Origin: Sycon ciliatum
Taxonomy: Eukaryota > Porifera > Calcarea > Leucosolenida > Sycettidae
Reading direction: 5' to 3'
NCBI RefSeq assembly: GCF_964019385.1
Contig: NC_088655.1
Span: 20,444,371 to 20,508,370 of the forward strand
DNA: 64,000 bases
The position numbers were made by a program, and so were the translations under genes. The notes under the pieces are model-generated. The model saw only the letters and a program-made list of their open reading frames with translations. It was not told the origin of the DNA and ran no database searches. Positions 1-10,642 of this stretch are shown piece by piece (position 1 is the stretch's first letter; each line of letters starts with the position of its first letter).

Positions 1-301
1 GAGCCTGGCCAGTTTCAGGGCAGCGAGTGCCGCGTGACTCCGTGTTCCAGCCACGAGCTACACTTCGTCACTGTGTCAGTTTCGAGCAAGTAAGTGTTAG
101 TTTTTTTTATTTGACTCTTGAGTTTCTGTCGGCAACGTCCTCACACGCAGGGCGTCCGTGGAGAATCAGTTCGGGATCAACCAAACAAACCTCGACATGG
201 ACGTGGGTTGTCGATGACAGCCTTTGGCGCCGTTCGTTGAACAGGTTCTTGCTCAAAAACACTGTTAAAAAAAGTCACGAAGTTTTTGTATACGGAGGAA
301 G
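1..301 (-). mobile_element. Tc1/mariner-like non-autonomous element, cut by the window edge
   Basis: This is the inner and terminal part of the element that is complete at 2435-3373, here in reverse orientation. Its right end reads AAGTTTTTGTATACGGAGGA plus AG and stops at 301, followed by TA at 302-303. That matches the TA target duplication of the complete copy. The other terminus lies left of the window. No transposase motif is visible. Confidence 0.85.
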
Positions 302-303
302 TA

Positions 304-615
304 AACTGAAAAGAAGAACCACATGGTTCAAAACAATACACAAACCCGGCCCGTATCGCGTATGCCAGCGACACGTGCATGAAAACAAGTACAGAATCCA
401 GAAAGGTAGCTTGCATGAAAAGTGCGTAGCGTTCACACCTGTATGCTAACCCTCAATACAACTCGCGTACTATACAAGGGACTAGTACTGCGCAGTAGGC
501 ACGCATTCAAATAAGCTGTAGACATGCACTGCATAAATATCCAAGTCCTCGTACAAACTGCGCAGTGCTGCAAAGGTACAAATAAATAAATATCAAACAA
601 TTATCAATGTGCAGG
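304..615. other. Intergenic stretch, nothing recognised
   Basis: AT-rich sequence between the mariner-like element and the BEL/Pao remnant. I see no coding region, repeat or RNA signal here apart from two ACTGCGCAGT-like words about 80 bases apart. Confidence 0.4.
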
Positions 616-1110
616 TCAGCGACATCCTCCCCACCAAAACCTAGTGCAGGTTTTACAAGTCCAACCATTGCCTGTTGCTATACGCCGGGCGAGCGGAGAA
701 GGTAGCGGATCATCCCACTTGCCTTGTTCCTTCCAGGCCTCTTGCAGGAGGATCTTGCCTGTCACTACTGCCGGTGACACCGAGTCGAGCGGATCAAATG
801 TCGCTGCTATGCACTTCAATAGGGTGTGCCTCGTCCATGTCTTCCAGAGTGGCAGTAGACACTGCATCGCTACGTGAGAGGGAGAGTGTGCCGGCTGTCA
901 AACACTAGGCGACGCCGGGGGCATTGCCTGTAGCTGCTGAGGTGCTGTGGCTGTTGTTGCTGCCACTGCTGCTGCCGCTGCTATTGTTGAAATCACTGCT
1001 ACCATTCCTACTGTCATCATGAAGCAGGGTATGGTGTTTGTTGCCACACTTGCTGCAAGTACGGTTAAAATCCCAGAGCGCCACCCGACTTCCTCAACCC
1101 TATTCAGGGA
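616..1110 (-). pseudogene. BEL/Pao retrotransposon remnant (gag zinc knuckle next to an RT-region fragment)
   Basis: Reading leftward, the first part encodes CSKCGNKHHTLLH. This CX2C...HHTLLH signature is characteristic of BEL/Pao Gag zinc knuckles. It is followed by a Ser/Asn/Gly-rich tail and a stop. At 867-616 an 83-residue open stretch carries ATFDPLDSVSP and GKILLQEAWKEQGKWDDPLP, which match the BEL/Pao block following the reverse-transcriptase core (usually DPLG...SP, KILLQ.LW, WD.PLP). The protease and most of RT between these blocks are missing, so a large internal deletion has left a short relic. No LTRs are visible. Family assignment rests on motif memory. Confidence 0.75.
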
Positions 1111-1126
1111 GGCAGAGATTCAGCTG

Positions 1127-1580
1127 ATTGGTTGCAAGCAAGACAAGACGCGGTCAAGATCTCACAAGATGCGCTAGTGGCAGCTCAAGCTCGTCAGGCC
1201 TTCTATGCAGATCGGACAAGGGTCGAGGGAAAGCTGAAGGTGGGAGATTTGGTAATGGTCTACCGGGATTTCCTCCTGACTCCTGAAGCTCGGGACCGAC
1301 CATCCCATAAATTACGCCCCAAGTGGTTTGGCCCCTTTCCTATAACCCAGGTGGTCGGCCCGAATGCCTACAAGCTCAAGTTGCCTCATACCAGCCGCTG
1401 TCACCCGGTATTTAATGTGTCGGCACTCCGTGCCTACGAGAAGAACGCTATTCCTAATAGGAGACAGCCTACGCCTCCGCCTATCACGCACCTTGATGGT
1501 CATGCCCGCTATGTGGTGGAGAACATTTTCAGTCACCGCCGCCGGCAGAATCAGCTTCAGTACCTAGTCAAGTGGCAAGG
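1127..1580 (+). pseudogene. Chromovirus (Ty3/gypsy) integrase C-terminus and partial chromodomain
   Basis: This open frame is closely similar to the end of the complete chromovirus pol at about 39230-39650. It shares AAQARQ, YAD, FLLTPE.RDRPSHKLR, KW.GPF and HPVFN, then the chromodomain start YVVENIFSHRRR and QYLVKWQG. It stops abruptly in the chromodomain at 1580, where the ankyrin-array unit begins. The breakpoint is therefore exact. The rest of the element is absent upstream, so this is a dead fragment of the same family as the element at 35036-40184. Confidence 0.85.
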
Positions 1581-2240
1581 CGCTGGTCATATTGGATAAA
1601 CATGTGCACTGCATGCAACATTCTGTACACATTGAGAACGCCGGTCCCGGTCATTCCACTGGATTTCCATGTCCAAGACAGTACTTTCATTGGGTTTGCG
1701 TCCTGGTGGGTCTGGCATTTTTTGGTCGCTGTGTGCAGGTCCAATATGGCATTTGGCACACTAAAAGACAGTCACTAGTCACGCAAGGCAGGTACAGTTT
1801 CCTTGTAGAACTGTCCGTGGATGGAAAAATGCTGGTTAAAAGCAGATGGTGGCTAAAAGCAGAGGTCGCTTACACCAGGTTTTACTGTAGAGTGAAATCT
1901 GGCCAAGTTCATGCGTCCACAGATTTGTAGTACATGTCTAGTATGGTATTACTTATGATTTCCAGAAAAGTCACGTCAACTGAATCAGCCGTGGGCCAAA
2001 ACCGAGCAGAGTTGCCCATGCACCCTGTCAACATGTCGGAGACTCATAACGTCTCTAATATGTTGATATAGAGCGGCGCAAGGAACAAAATGAGTAACAC
2101 AACTTGCAGACGTCTTAACTTCCCTGCTTTTGTGCTTTACTCTCGAAACAAGTTTGTGCAACTTTTCGCTTTTCGGTTTCCGGATCATGCACACGAAGTT
2201 CTCCTTTCTACTCCTCTCGAAGTCATTCCAAGTTCTTGTA

Positions 2241-4240
2241 CAGGTAGACTCCCTCTATTTCGAATACTGTATAATTCGAACATTCCGTGTAATTCGGACT
2301 TTTTCGTCGTACCAATCATCTGCAAGTCACTTCAAGTTAAATTCGAATGCATAATTCGAAGTACGAAAAGTGCACCCACTGGATAATTCGAACTCTGCCT
2401 TCGTACAGAAGAGCAAATTACAGTACAGTGACTACTTCCTCCGTATACAAAAACTTCGTGACTTTTTCACATGTTTTTGAGCAAGAAACTGCTCAACGAA
2501 CCACGCCAAAGGCTGTCATCCACCACCCACATTCATGTTGAGGTAGGTTTGGTTGACCCCGAACAGATTCTCCACGGAAGCCATGCGTGTGAGGACATTG
2601 CCGACAGGAACTCACGAGTCAAATGAAGAAAAGCTAACACTTACTTGCTCGAAACTGACACGGTGACGAAGTGGAGCTCGCGGCTTGAACACGGAGTCAC
2701 GCATTCGCTGCCCTGAAACTGGCCAGGCTCGTACTTGCGGTGCGCGGCCCCCATATGCAACGCGAGAACATAAATCGGTTCAGCTCGCACGGCAAGATGA
2801 AACATTTCAGTCATCGTGCAACCAGCGCTGACTCCGGATCGGAATGTCGACAACCTGGCTTTCTTCGCCTCTCTCCAGTCAGACATCTCCGTCGTCGTCT
2901 AGGGGAATCGCAGGAACCTCCTCGAAGCCATTGTAGAATGATGGGAGGATTATCCTGCTGAGAAAATGCGAAGCGTGTGGGTGGGCTTGAGCGACTCGTT
3001 TCGCGCCATAATAGAGGTCGCGGGTTGGAATGACTGAATATAGTCGACATCGATTCGTACACAGCTCTGGAGGTGAAGAGGACGTAGCCAAAGTCCTGCG
3101 TCGGATCATCACTGCAGCCGAATAGAATCTGAACGATTGGGAGCGGAAGCAGCGACTGTTGGCGATGCGGCGTCAGCGTCGTCAGGTGACAATGACAGGA
3201 GCGACAAGGACTCTGAATAAACTCAATCTCATTCGTCTGAGTTGCTTTTTTCTTTGTATATAGCTTGTAAACAGGTTAGACAATGCCACGAGTGTTATTC
3301 CAAGTCAAATGAAACAATTCCAGAGCTGTTCGCAGCCTTCAAAAAAAAGTAAAGTTTTTGTATACGGAGGAAGTATGTCCTTCGAGGTCTTATTTCGAAG
3401 TGAGATGGAGTTGCTCTACTCGTAATTCGAAGTTCATTTTTCTCTTCTCTAGCCAAGAGTAACTCAAAAATTGATCTCTGGTCCGCTCCAGGATCAACAA
3501 TAGCGTTGAAGAAACCCACCTTCTCTCGAAATTTGGTCCAAGCCTGTGCAAGGCAAAGTGCAAAGATTTGATTGAAGACAACTTCTTCCAGGTGGTTGGC
3601 TCCCTTCGCGGATCTCAATGGCTTGTCATGCCGCGCCAGCTCATGCGCAAAGAAGTTTAGGACTGAAGAACAACTGGAAGTCGTAAACATTGTCTATGCC
3701 TATGCTCCAGTTCCGTTCTTCAGAACGACGTGCTGCTCTCGGACGGGCTTTCATGACGCAGAGAAGGCAGCGCTGTTCTTTTGCGTTGAAATCGTTTCAG
3801 GACAACTGCAGTTATTGAAAACTGCTTCACTAGAACTTAGTAGAAGATGAAAATAATGTCCAATGACTTCATGTCGATCCAGTGTTTTGGTTAAATGAAC
3901 TGATTTCGTTGTTCATGACCACCTATGGCACTTGTGCCAGTGGAAGTGAGACTTATCCACTCACCCCCACTGTTAGACGCTCCATCTGCCGCTAGGGTTT
4001 CGCGGGTGTTAGCGGCCGTCGTGAGTTCCCTTCTGGAACGGACATGATAATTTCCTTTATTTGTTTATTTTTTATGTGTCGTTGTTGCAAATAAAATGTG
4101 CAAAAATAATCAGCACGCAATTTCGAGCATTTTGACATACATATCAGTACATGGGACTGCATTTTGGATAATTAGAAGTTCCGGATAATTCGAATTTAGT
4201 GCCTGGCAATTTGAGGTTCGAATTAGAGGGAGTCTACCTG
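2241..4240. mobile_element. pogo-like DNA element, unit I copy (carries a nested element)
   Basis: Terminal inverted repeats start CAGGTAGACTCCCTCT on the left and end AGAGGGAGTCTACCTG on the right, flanked by TA at 2239-2240 and 4241-4242. CAG...CTG ends with TA duplications are the pogo/Tigger pattern of Tc1/mariner. The interior has many AATTCGAA words and short degenerate ORFs but no recognisable transposase, so the copy is non-autonomous or decayed. The same element sits at the same site in units II, III, IV and V. The site is empty at 14075-14076 in an older paralogue. Without the nested element it is about 1.06 kb. Confidence 0.8.
2435..3373 (+). mobile_element. Tc1/mariner-like non-autonomous element, complete (939 bp)
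   Basis: Perfect 22-bp terminal inverted repeats lie at 2435-2456 and 3352-3373, beginning CTTCCTCCGTATACAAAAAC. TA flanks at 2433-2434 and 3374-3375. The uninterrupted site is present in unit II near 6571 (GACTATGTCC), which proves the TA duplication. No DDE transposase is visible. A short plus-strand tail ending RRIITAAE plus a stop, followed by AATAAA near 3216, could be captured host sequence. Confidence 0.9.
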
Positions 4241-4598
4241 TACTTCGACATACTAGCAGCTAATACGTGTAATGGATGGAACATAATATTGTACCGCCTG
4301 CACCTGCTCAGGTGAAAGATTCTGGCGTGATGGCGTCTCTCAAGAATATGCCAATCTTGTACATCTTGTACGCAACGGGAGTGAGGCCAAGTAAAAAAAA
4401 TAGACACAACACCCTGGGGCAAAGATCTGCCCACATTGCAGTGTTGAGGAGGCAGTAGATTGAAAATTGCTCCTTCATGCAAGGATTCCAATTTTGTGAG
4501 GGTCTGTGGAACACATGAGTTGTTTTTTCTCGATAGTACATTGTAAGCACAGACCATAATCATCATGGTTCATGACACCCTATTATACTGTCCTTGAC

Positions 4599-4696
4599 CG
4601 CATTCTTGATGTCACAGTCCGCCCCTGCAGCGTGCAGCTCTGGCACACATCGATTTTTTCTGCCCAGGCAGCATGGTGCAACGGAGTGTTGCCACG
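4599..4696 (-). pseudogene. Ankyrin exon, frameshifted (unit I, second exon)
   Basis: Acceptor CTTCCAG precedes RGNTPLHHAAWAEKIDVC, an ankyrin repeat start. One base is then missing, so the expected QALLAAGADC continues in another frame. The exon is 98 bp instead of 99. The donor is GTCAAG rather than the GTAAAG of the intact exons. The same deletion occurs in units II, III and V. Confidence 0.7.
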
Positions 4697-4773
4697 CTGG
4701 AAGCAGTTAATTTTACAGAGTAAAGCAGAACAGGATCAGCATGGTTCATGGCACTCTAAATCCAGTTCTTTAC

Positions 4774-4872
4774 CGTATTCTTGATGTTACAGTCCGCCCC
4801 TGCAGCGAGCAACGCTTGACACACCTCGATTCTGCCTTTCATGGCGGCATGGTGCAGCGGAGTGCTGCAAAA
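4774..4872 (-). CDS. Ankyrin-repeat exon (unit I, intact, 33 codons)
   Basis: A phase-0 exon of exactly 33 codons encodes one ankyrin repeat: STPLHHAAMKGRIEVCQALL, then AAGADCNIKNT. It is bounded by acceptor CTTCCAG and donor GTAAAG, both at codon boundaries. The usual Gly before TPLH is replaced by Ser in a Cys-Ser pair. It belongs to the minus-strand ankyrin gene that starts near 26580 and is the leftmost intact repeat exon seen. Confidence 0.75.
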
Positions 4873-5647
4873 CTGGAAGCACATGCAAGAAACAACAGTA
4901 CAGGAAAAAATTTCTTGGGAAGTCCGTATGTAGATCACAATCACAATTGTAAATCAAAGCAAAACAATGCAGAGTGGAATGCAACAATTGGTTGACATGG
5001 TACTACTTGTCTGGTACTGCCGTGGACATGGAAATCCGGTGGCACGTCTAGCGGCCCCTGGGCGCTGTTCATGTAGCCTTGATTCGGTACGCATAGTCAC
5101 ACATTCAGCGCGCTGGTCATATCGGATCAACATGTGCACGATATGCAACGGTCTGTACACATTGAAAGCGCCGTTCCCGGTCACTCGACTGGATTTCCAT
5201 GTCCGAGACAGTATTTTCTTTAGGTGTGCATCCTGGTGGGTCTGGCATTTTGTGGTCGCTGTGTGCAGGTCCAATATGCCATTTGGTACACTATTAGACG
5301 GTCACTGGTCACGCAAGGCAGGTACAGTTTCCTTGTAGAACTGTCCATGCATGGAAAAATGCTGGTTAAATGCAGATGGTGGCTAAAAGCAGAGGTCGCT
5401 TACACCAGGTTTTACTGTAGAGTGAAATCTGGCCAAGTTCATACGTCCACAGATTTGTAGTACATGTCTAGTATGGTATTACTTATGATTTCCAGAAAAG
5501 TCACGTCAACTGAATCAGCCGTGGGCCAAAACCGAGCAGAGTTGCCCATGCACCCTGTCAACATGTCGGATACTCATAACGTCTCTAATATGTTGATATA
5601 GAGCAGCGCAAGGAACAAAATGAGAAAGGCAACTTGCAGAAGTCCTA

Positions 5648-6255
5648 CGGGAGCATCTCATAAGTTCGCATTTTGTTTCTAAACATAATGCATTTAGAAA
5701 TGGGGGTAAGGGGGTAGCGGCCTTTTCGAATATAAAAATGACTTTTCGCACATTTCCTGGAACTGTACAATCTACTACCGTGCTAGATCCCTGCAGCAAA
5801 TGAGTGTTTTTTGGTGGAGATCTACCTGTGTTTGCAGATCAGCTAACCCTTGCACTACATGCATGCAGGCTACTCAGAGGTGTCAAATATCACACCAGCC
5901 TGACCAAACCGTGTACATGTGCCTGGCCAGCGTTTACAGCAGTACAGTTGTTGTGGAGGAACTATGTTTATGTGCGTGTACATGTCATTGATTGTACTTG
6001 TACGCAGTAAATGCGGTACTACTGTATGCCATTCACGACTGCTCTAGCAAAACATTCATATCCATGTACATGTACATGTACAATCATGTACATAAGCATA
6101 CCATAGCATGGGGCCGCATGGACGTGTACAGTAGATAAACACAGAAAATGTGCGATAAGACTTTAGAATAGAGGGGGGAGGTAGGGGGGGGGGGGTAAAG
6201 TCTATTCGAAATGCGTTACGTTTGCAAAATAAATACGAACTTATGAGATGCTCTC
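5648..6255. mobile_element. MITE with TA target duplication (608 bp)
   Basis: Terminal inverted repeat GAGCATCTCATAAGTTCG lies at both ends, with TA at 5646-5647 and 6256-6257. Unit IV at about 12020 has the uninterrupted site AAGTCCTAACTTCC, so the insertion and TA duplication are confirmed. It includes a G-rich run and no coding region. A right-hand fragment of the same element is at 21016-21155. Confidence 0.8.
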
Positions 6256-6380
6256 TAACTTCCCTGGTTTTGTGCTTTGCTCTCGAAACAAGTTTGTGCA
6301 ACTTTTTGCTTTTCGGTTTCCAGATCAGGCACACGAAGTTCTCCTTTCTACTCCTCCCTAAGTCATTCCAAGTTCTTGTA

Positions 6381-6727
6381 CAGGTAGACTTCCTCTAATT
6401 CGAATACGGTATAATTCTAGCATTCTGTGTAATTCGAACTTTTTCGTCTTACCGATCTTCTGCAAGTCACTTCAAGTTAAATTCGAATGCATAATTCGAA
6501 GTACGAAAAGTGCACCCGCTGGATAATTCGAACTCTGCCTTCGTACAGAAGAACAGTTTACAGTACATTGACTATGTCCTTCGAGCGCTTATTTCGAAGT
6601 GAGATGGAGTTGCTCTACTCATAATTCGAAGTTCATTTTTCTTCTTCTCTAGCCAAAAGCGTAACTCCAAAAAAATGATCCCTGGTCCGCTCCAGGATCG
6701 ACAATAGCGTTGAAGAAACCGACCTTC
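6381..6727. mobile_element. pogo-like element, unit II, right part deleted
   Basis: Left terminus CAGGTAGACTTCCTCT is preceded by TA, as in the other units. The copy runs to 6727 and is then fused to downstream intron sequence by the unit II deletion, so its right terminal repeat is gone. Confidence 0.7.
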
Positions 6728-6898
6728 TGCCCACATTGCAGTGTTGAGGAGGCAGTAGATTGAAAATTGCTCCTTCATGCAAGGTTTCCAATTTGGTGAG
6801 GGTCTGTGGAACACATGAGTTGTTTTTTCTCGATAGTACATTGTAAGCACAGACCATAATCTTCTTGGTTCATGACACCCTATTATACTGTCCTTGAC

Positions 6899-6996
6899 CG
6901 CATTCTTGATGTCACAGTCCGGCCCTGCAGCGAGCAGCGCTGGCACACATCGATTTTTTCTGCCCAGGCAGCATGGTGCAACGGCGTGTTGCCATG
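6899..6996 (-). pseudogene. Ankyrin exon, frameshifted (unit II, second exon)
   Basis: 98-bp copy of the second exon: HGNTPLHHAA...EKIDVC, then the shared one-base deletion before ALLAAG, and donor GTCAAG. The frame after the deletion encodes ALLAAGPDCDIKNA, with Ala to Pro at a conserved position. Confidence 0.7.
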
Positions 6997-7073
6997 CTGG
7001 AAGGAGTTAATTTTACAGAGTAAAGCAGAACAGGATAAGCATGGTTCATGGCACTCTAAATCCGGTTCTTTAC

Positions 7074-7172
7074 CAGATCCTTGATGTTACAGTCCGCCCC
7101 TGCAGCGAGCAACGCTTGACACACGTCGATTCTACCCATAGTTGCGGCACGGTGCAACGGAGTGATGCCAAA
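7074..7172 (-). CDS. Ankyrin-repeat exon (unit II, intact, 33 codons)
   Basis: Phase-0 exon of 33 codons, FGITPLHRAATMGRIDVCQA then LLAAGADCNIKDL, with acceptor CTTCCAG and donor GTAAAG. It is a standard ankyrin repeat with G-TPLH, the helix-2 LL pair and GAD. It differs from the unit I exon mainly in the first ten residues. Confidence 0.75.
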
Positions 7173-8081
7173 CTGGAAGCACATGCAAGAAACAACAGTA
7201 CAGGAGAAAAGTTCTTGGGAAGTCTGAGTGCAGATCACAATCACAATTGTAAATCAAAGCAAAATAATGCAGAGTGGAATTCAACAATTGTTTTATATGG
7301 TACTACTTGTCTGGTACTGCCGTGGACATGGAAACCCGGTGGCACGTCTAGCGGTCCCTGGGCGCTGTCCATGCAGCTTTGATTCGGTACGCCTAGTCTA
7401 CGGTGCTCACGTGCAGTGCGCTGGTCATATCGGATCAACATGTGCACTGCATGCAACGTTCTGTACTCACTGAGAGCGCCGGTCCCGGTCATTCGACTGG
7501 ATTTCCATGTCCAAGACAGTATTTTCTTTTGGGTTTGCGTCCTGATGGGTCAGGCATTTTGGTGGTCGCTGTGTGCAGGTCCAATATGGCATTTGGTACA
7601 CTGAAAGATAGTCACTGGTCATGCAAGGCAGGTACAGTTTCCTTGTAGGACTGTCCATGCATGGAAAAATGCTGGTTAAAAGCAGATGGTGGCTAAAAGC
7701 AGAGGTCGCCTACACCAGGTTTTACTGTAGAGTGAAATCTGGCCAAGTTCATACGTCCACAGATTTGTAGTACATGTCTAGTATGGTATTACTTATGATT
7801 TCCAGAAAAGTCACGTCAACTGAATCAGCCGTGGGCCAAAACCGAGCAGAGTTGCCCATGCACCCCGTCTACATGTCGGAGACTCATAACGTCTCTAATA
7901 TGTTGATATAGAGCAGCGCAAGGAACAAAATGAGAAACGCAACTTGGAAAAGTCCTAACTTCCCTGGTTTTGTGCTTTGCTCTCGAAACAAGTTTGTGCA
8001 ACTTTTTTGCTTTTTGATATGCAGATCATGCACCCGAAGTTCTCCTTTCTACTCCTCCCGAAGTCATTCCAAGTTCTTGCA

Positions 8082-9149
8082 CAGGTGGACTCCCTCTAAT
8101 TCGAATACGGAATAATTCAAGGATTCCGTGTAATTCGAACTTTTTCGTCGTATCGATCTTCTGCAAGTCACTTCAAGTTAAATTCGAATGCATAATTCGA
8201 AGTACGAAAAAAAGTGCACCCGCTGGATAATTCCAACTCTGCCTTCGTACAGAAAGAGCAGTTTAAAGTACAGTGACAATGTCCTTCGAGCGCTTATTTC
8301 GAAGTGAGATGGAGTTGCTCTACTCGTAATTCGAAGTTCATTTTTTCTCCTTCTCTAGCCAAGAGTAACTCAGAAATTGATCCCTGGTCCGCTCCAGGAT
8401 CGACAATAGCGTTGAAGAAACCCACCTTCTCTCGAAATTTGATCCAAGCCTGTGCAAGGCAAAGTGCAAAGATTTGATTGAAGACAACTTCTTCCAGGTG
8501 GTTGGCTCCCATTGTGGATCTCAATGGCTTGTCATGCCGCGCCAGCTTCATGCGCAAAGAAGTTTAGGACTGAACAACAACTGAAAGTCGTAAAAATTGT
8601 CTATGCCTATGGTCCACTTGCGTTCTTCAGAACGACGTGCTGCTCTCCGACGGGCTTTCATGACGCAGAGAAGGCAGCGCTGTTCTTTTGCGTTGAAATC
8701 GTTTCAAGACAACCCGCAGTTATTGAAAACTGCTTCACTAGAACTTAGTAGAAGATGAAAATAATGTCCAATGACTTCATGTCGATCCAGTGTTTTGGTT
8801 AAATGAACTGATTTCGTTGTTCATGACCACCTATGGCACTTGTGCCAGTGGAAGTGAGACTTATCCACTCACCCCCACTGTTAGATCCTCCATCTGCCGC
8901 TAGGGTTTCGCGGGTGTTAGCGGCCGTCGTGAGTTCCCTTCTGGAACGGACATGATAATTTCCTTTATTTGTTTATTTTTTATGTGTCGTTGTTGCAAAT
9001 AAAATGTGCAAAAATAATCAGCACGCAATTTCGAGCATTTTGACATACATATCAGTACGTGGGACTGCATTTTGGATAATTAGAAGTTCCGGATAATTCG
9101 AATTTTTGTGCCTGGCAATTTGAGGTTCGAATTAGAGGGAGTCTACCTG
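8082..9149. mobile_element. pogo-like element, unit III copy (1068 bp)
   Basis: Left end CAGGTGGACTCCCTCT, right end AGAGGGAGTCTACCTG. The left TA duplication has decayed to CA, and the right TA remains at 9150-9151. The interior is collinear with the unit I copy minus the nested mariner-like element. Confidence 0.8.
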
Positions 9150-9507
9150 TACTTCGACATACTAGCAGCTAATACGTGTAATGGATGGAACATAATATTG
9201 TACCGCCTGCACCTGCTCAGGTGAAAGATTCTGGCGTGATGGTGTCTCTCAAGAATATGCCAATCTTGTACATCTTGTACGCAACGGGAGTGAGGCCAAT
9301 TAAAAAAAATAGACACAACACCCTGGGGCAAAGATCTGCCCACATTGCAGTGTTGAGGAGGCAGTAGATTGAAAATTGCTCCTTCATGCAAGGTTTCCAA
9401 TTTTGTGAGGTTCTGTGGAACACATGAGTTGTTTTTTCTCGATAGTACATTGTAAGCACAGACCATAATCATCATGGTTCATGACACCCTATTATACTGC
9501 CCTTGAC

Positions 9508-9605
9508 CGCATTCTTGATGTCACAGTCCGCCCCTGCAGCGAGCAGCGCTGGCACACATCGAGTTTTTCTGCCCAGGCAGCATGGTGCAACAGAGTGTTG
9601 CCATG
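9508..9605 (-). pseudogene. Ankyrin exon, frameshifted (unit III, second exon)
   Basis: 98-bp copy with the same one-base deletion after IDVC and the same GTCAAG donor as in units I, II and V. Confidence 0.7.
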
Positions 9606-9682
9606 CTGGAAGCAGTTAATTTTACAGAGTAAAGCAGAACAGGATCAGCATGGTTCATGGCACTCTAAATCCGGTTCTTTAC

Positions 9683-9778
9683 CATATTCTTGATGTTACA
9701 GTCCGCCCCTGCAGCGAGCAACGCTTGAAACACCTCGATTCCACTCCAGACGGCTTTGTGCAACGGAGTTTCGCCACC
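9683..9778 (-). CDS. Ankyrin-repeat exon (unit III, 32 codons)
   Basis: Phase-0 exon of 32 codons encoding GGETPLHKAVWSGIEVFQAL then LAAGADCNIKNM. It is one codon shorter than the standard exon in the first turn-helix, but still in frame. Acceptor is CTTCCAG and donor GTAAAG. Confidence 0.75.
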
Positions 9779-10212
9779 CTGGAAGCACATGCAAGAAACA
9801 ACAGTACAGGAAAAGGTTCTTGAGAAGTCTGAGTGTAAATCACAATCACAATTGTAAATCAAAGCAAAACAATGCAGAGTGGAATTCAACAATTGGCTGA
9901 TATGGTACTACTTGTCTGGTACTGTCGTGGACATGGAAATCCGGTCGCACGTCTAGCGGTCCCTGGGCGCTGTCCATGCAGCCTTGATTCGGTACGCATA
10001 GTCACACATGCAGCGCGCTGGTCATATCGGATCAACATGTGCACGATATGCAACGGTCTGTACACATTGAAAGCGCCGTTCCCGGTCATTCGACTGGATT
10101 TCCATGTCCGAGACAGTATTTTCATTAGGTGTGCGTCCTGGTGGGTCTGGCATTTTTTGGTCGCTGTGTGCAGGTCCAATATAACATTTGGTACACTATT
10201 AGACGGTCACTA

Positions 10213-10465
10213 CAGTCCATTTCAAAACTATAGACGCGTACCTAGGCAAAAACCGTTATGCCAGCATCTATACCACATAAAATCTGTGATCACTTTGTGC
10301 ATAAATTTTTCCAAATTGGGCGTCTGTTATCCAATCCTTTAGAAACTATATGAGAGTAATTGTGGAGCGATCCTGAGCAATATTCCGAAAACTATTCTCA
10401 AAAAGTTCCAGCCAAATTTGAAATATTTCAAAAACCCTACGCGTCTATAGTTTTGAAATGCACTG
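10213..10465. mobile_element. Mariner-type MITE (253 bp)
   Basis: 28-bp terminal inverted repeats with one mismatch (left starts CAGTCCATTTCAAAACTATA), flanked by TA at 10211-10212 and 10466-10467. Sister units read CACTAGTCACGCAAGG at about 1770, without the insert, so the TA duplication is verified. There is no coding capacity. Confidence 0.9.
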
Positions 10466-10642
10466 TAGTCACGCAAGGCAGGTGCAGTTTCCTTGTAGAA
10501 CTGTCCATGCATGGAAAAATGCTGGTTAAAAGCAGATGGTGGCTAAAAGCAGAGGTCGCTTACACCAGGTTTTACTGTAGAGTGAAATCTGGCCAAGTTC
10601 ATACGTCCACAGATTTGTAGTACATGTCTAGTATGGTATTAC

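Larger units (their letters stand above)
1581..5110 (-). repeat. Ankyrin exon array, unit I
   Basis: Duplicated genomic unit beginning CGCTGGTCATAT and ending just before the same words at 5111. It is intron-like sequence, plus a pogo-like element with a nested mariner-like element, then two ankyrin exons on the minus strand (4774-4872 and 4599-4696). Units II (5111), III (7419), IV (10016) and V (21016) share the same order of sequence blocks, so this is a segmental tandem array. Without the nested 941 bp it would be about 2.6 kb. Its left edge is cut by the chromovirus fragment, and no 3' end of the gene is seen to its left. Confidence 0.85.
5111..7418 (-). repeat. Ankyrin exon array, unit II
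   Basis: Same block order as unit I, but with a 608-bp MITE at 5648-6255 and an internal deletion at 6727/6728. The deletion fuses the middle of the pogo-like element to the sequence before the second exon (CCACATTGCAG), removing what corresponds to about 3520-4430 of unit I. A short TCT overlap at the joint suggests end-joining. It carries exons 7074-7172 and 6899-6996. Confidence 0.8.
7419..10015 (-). repeat. Ankyrin exon array, unit III
   Basis: The cleanest copy of the unit: no nested insertion apart from the ancestral pogo-like element (8082-9149), two exons, and all blocks in order. At about 2.6 kb it is a good reference for the unit length. Confidence 0.85.

Noticed and set aside
3295-3690. 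Repeated minus-strand ORFs inside the pogo-like copies as a transposase gene
   Set aside because: Frames are broken differently in each unit and no DDE or helix-turn-helix motif could be recognised.
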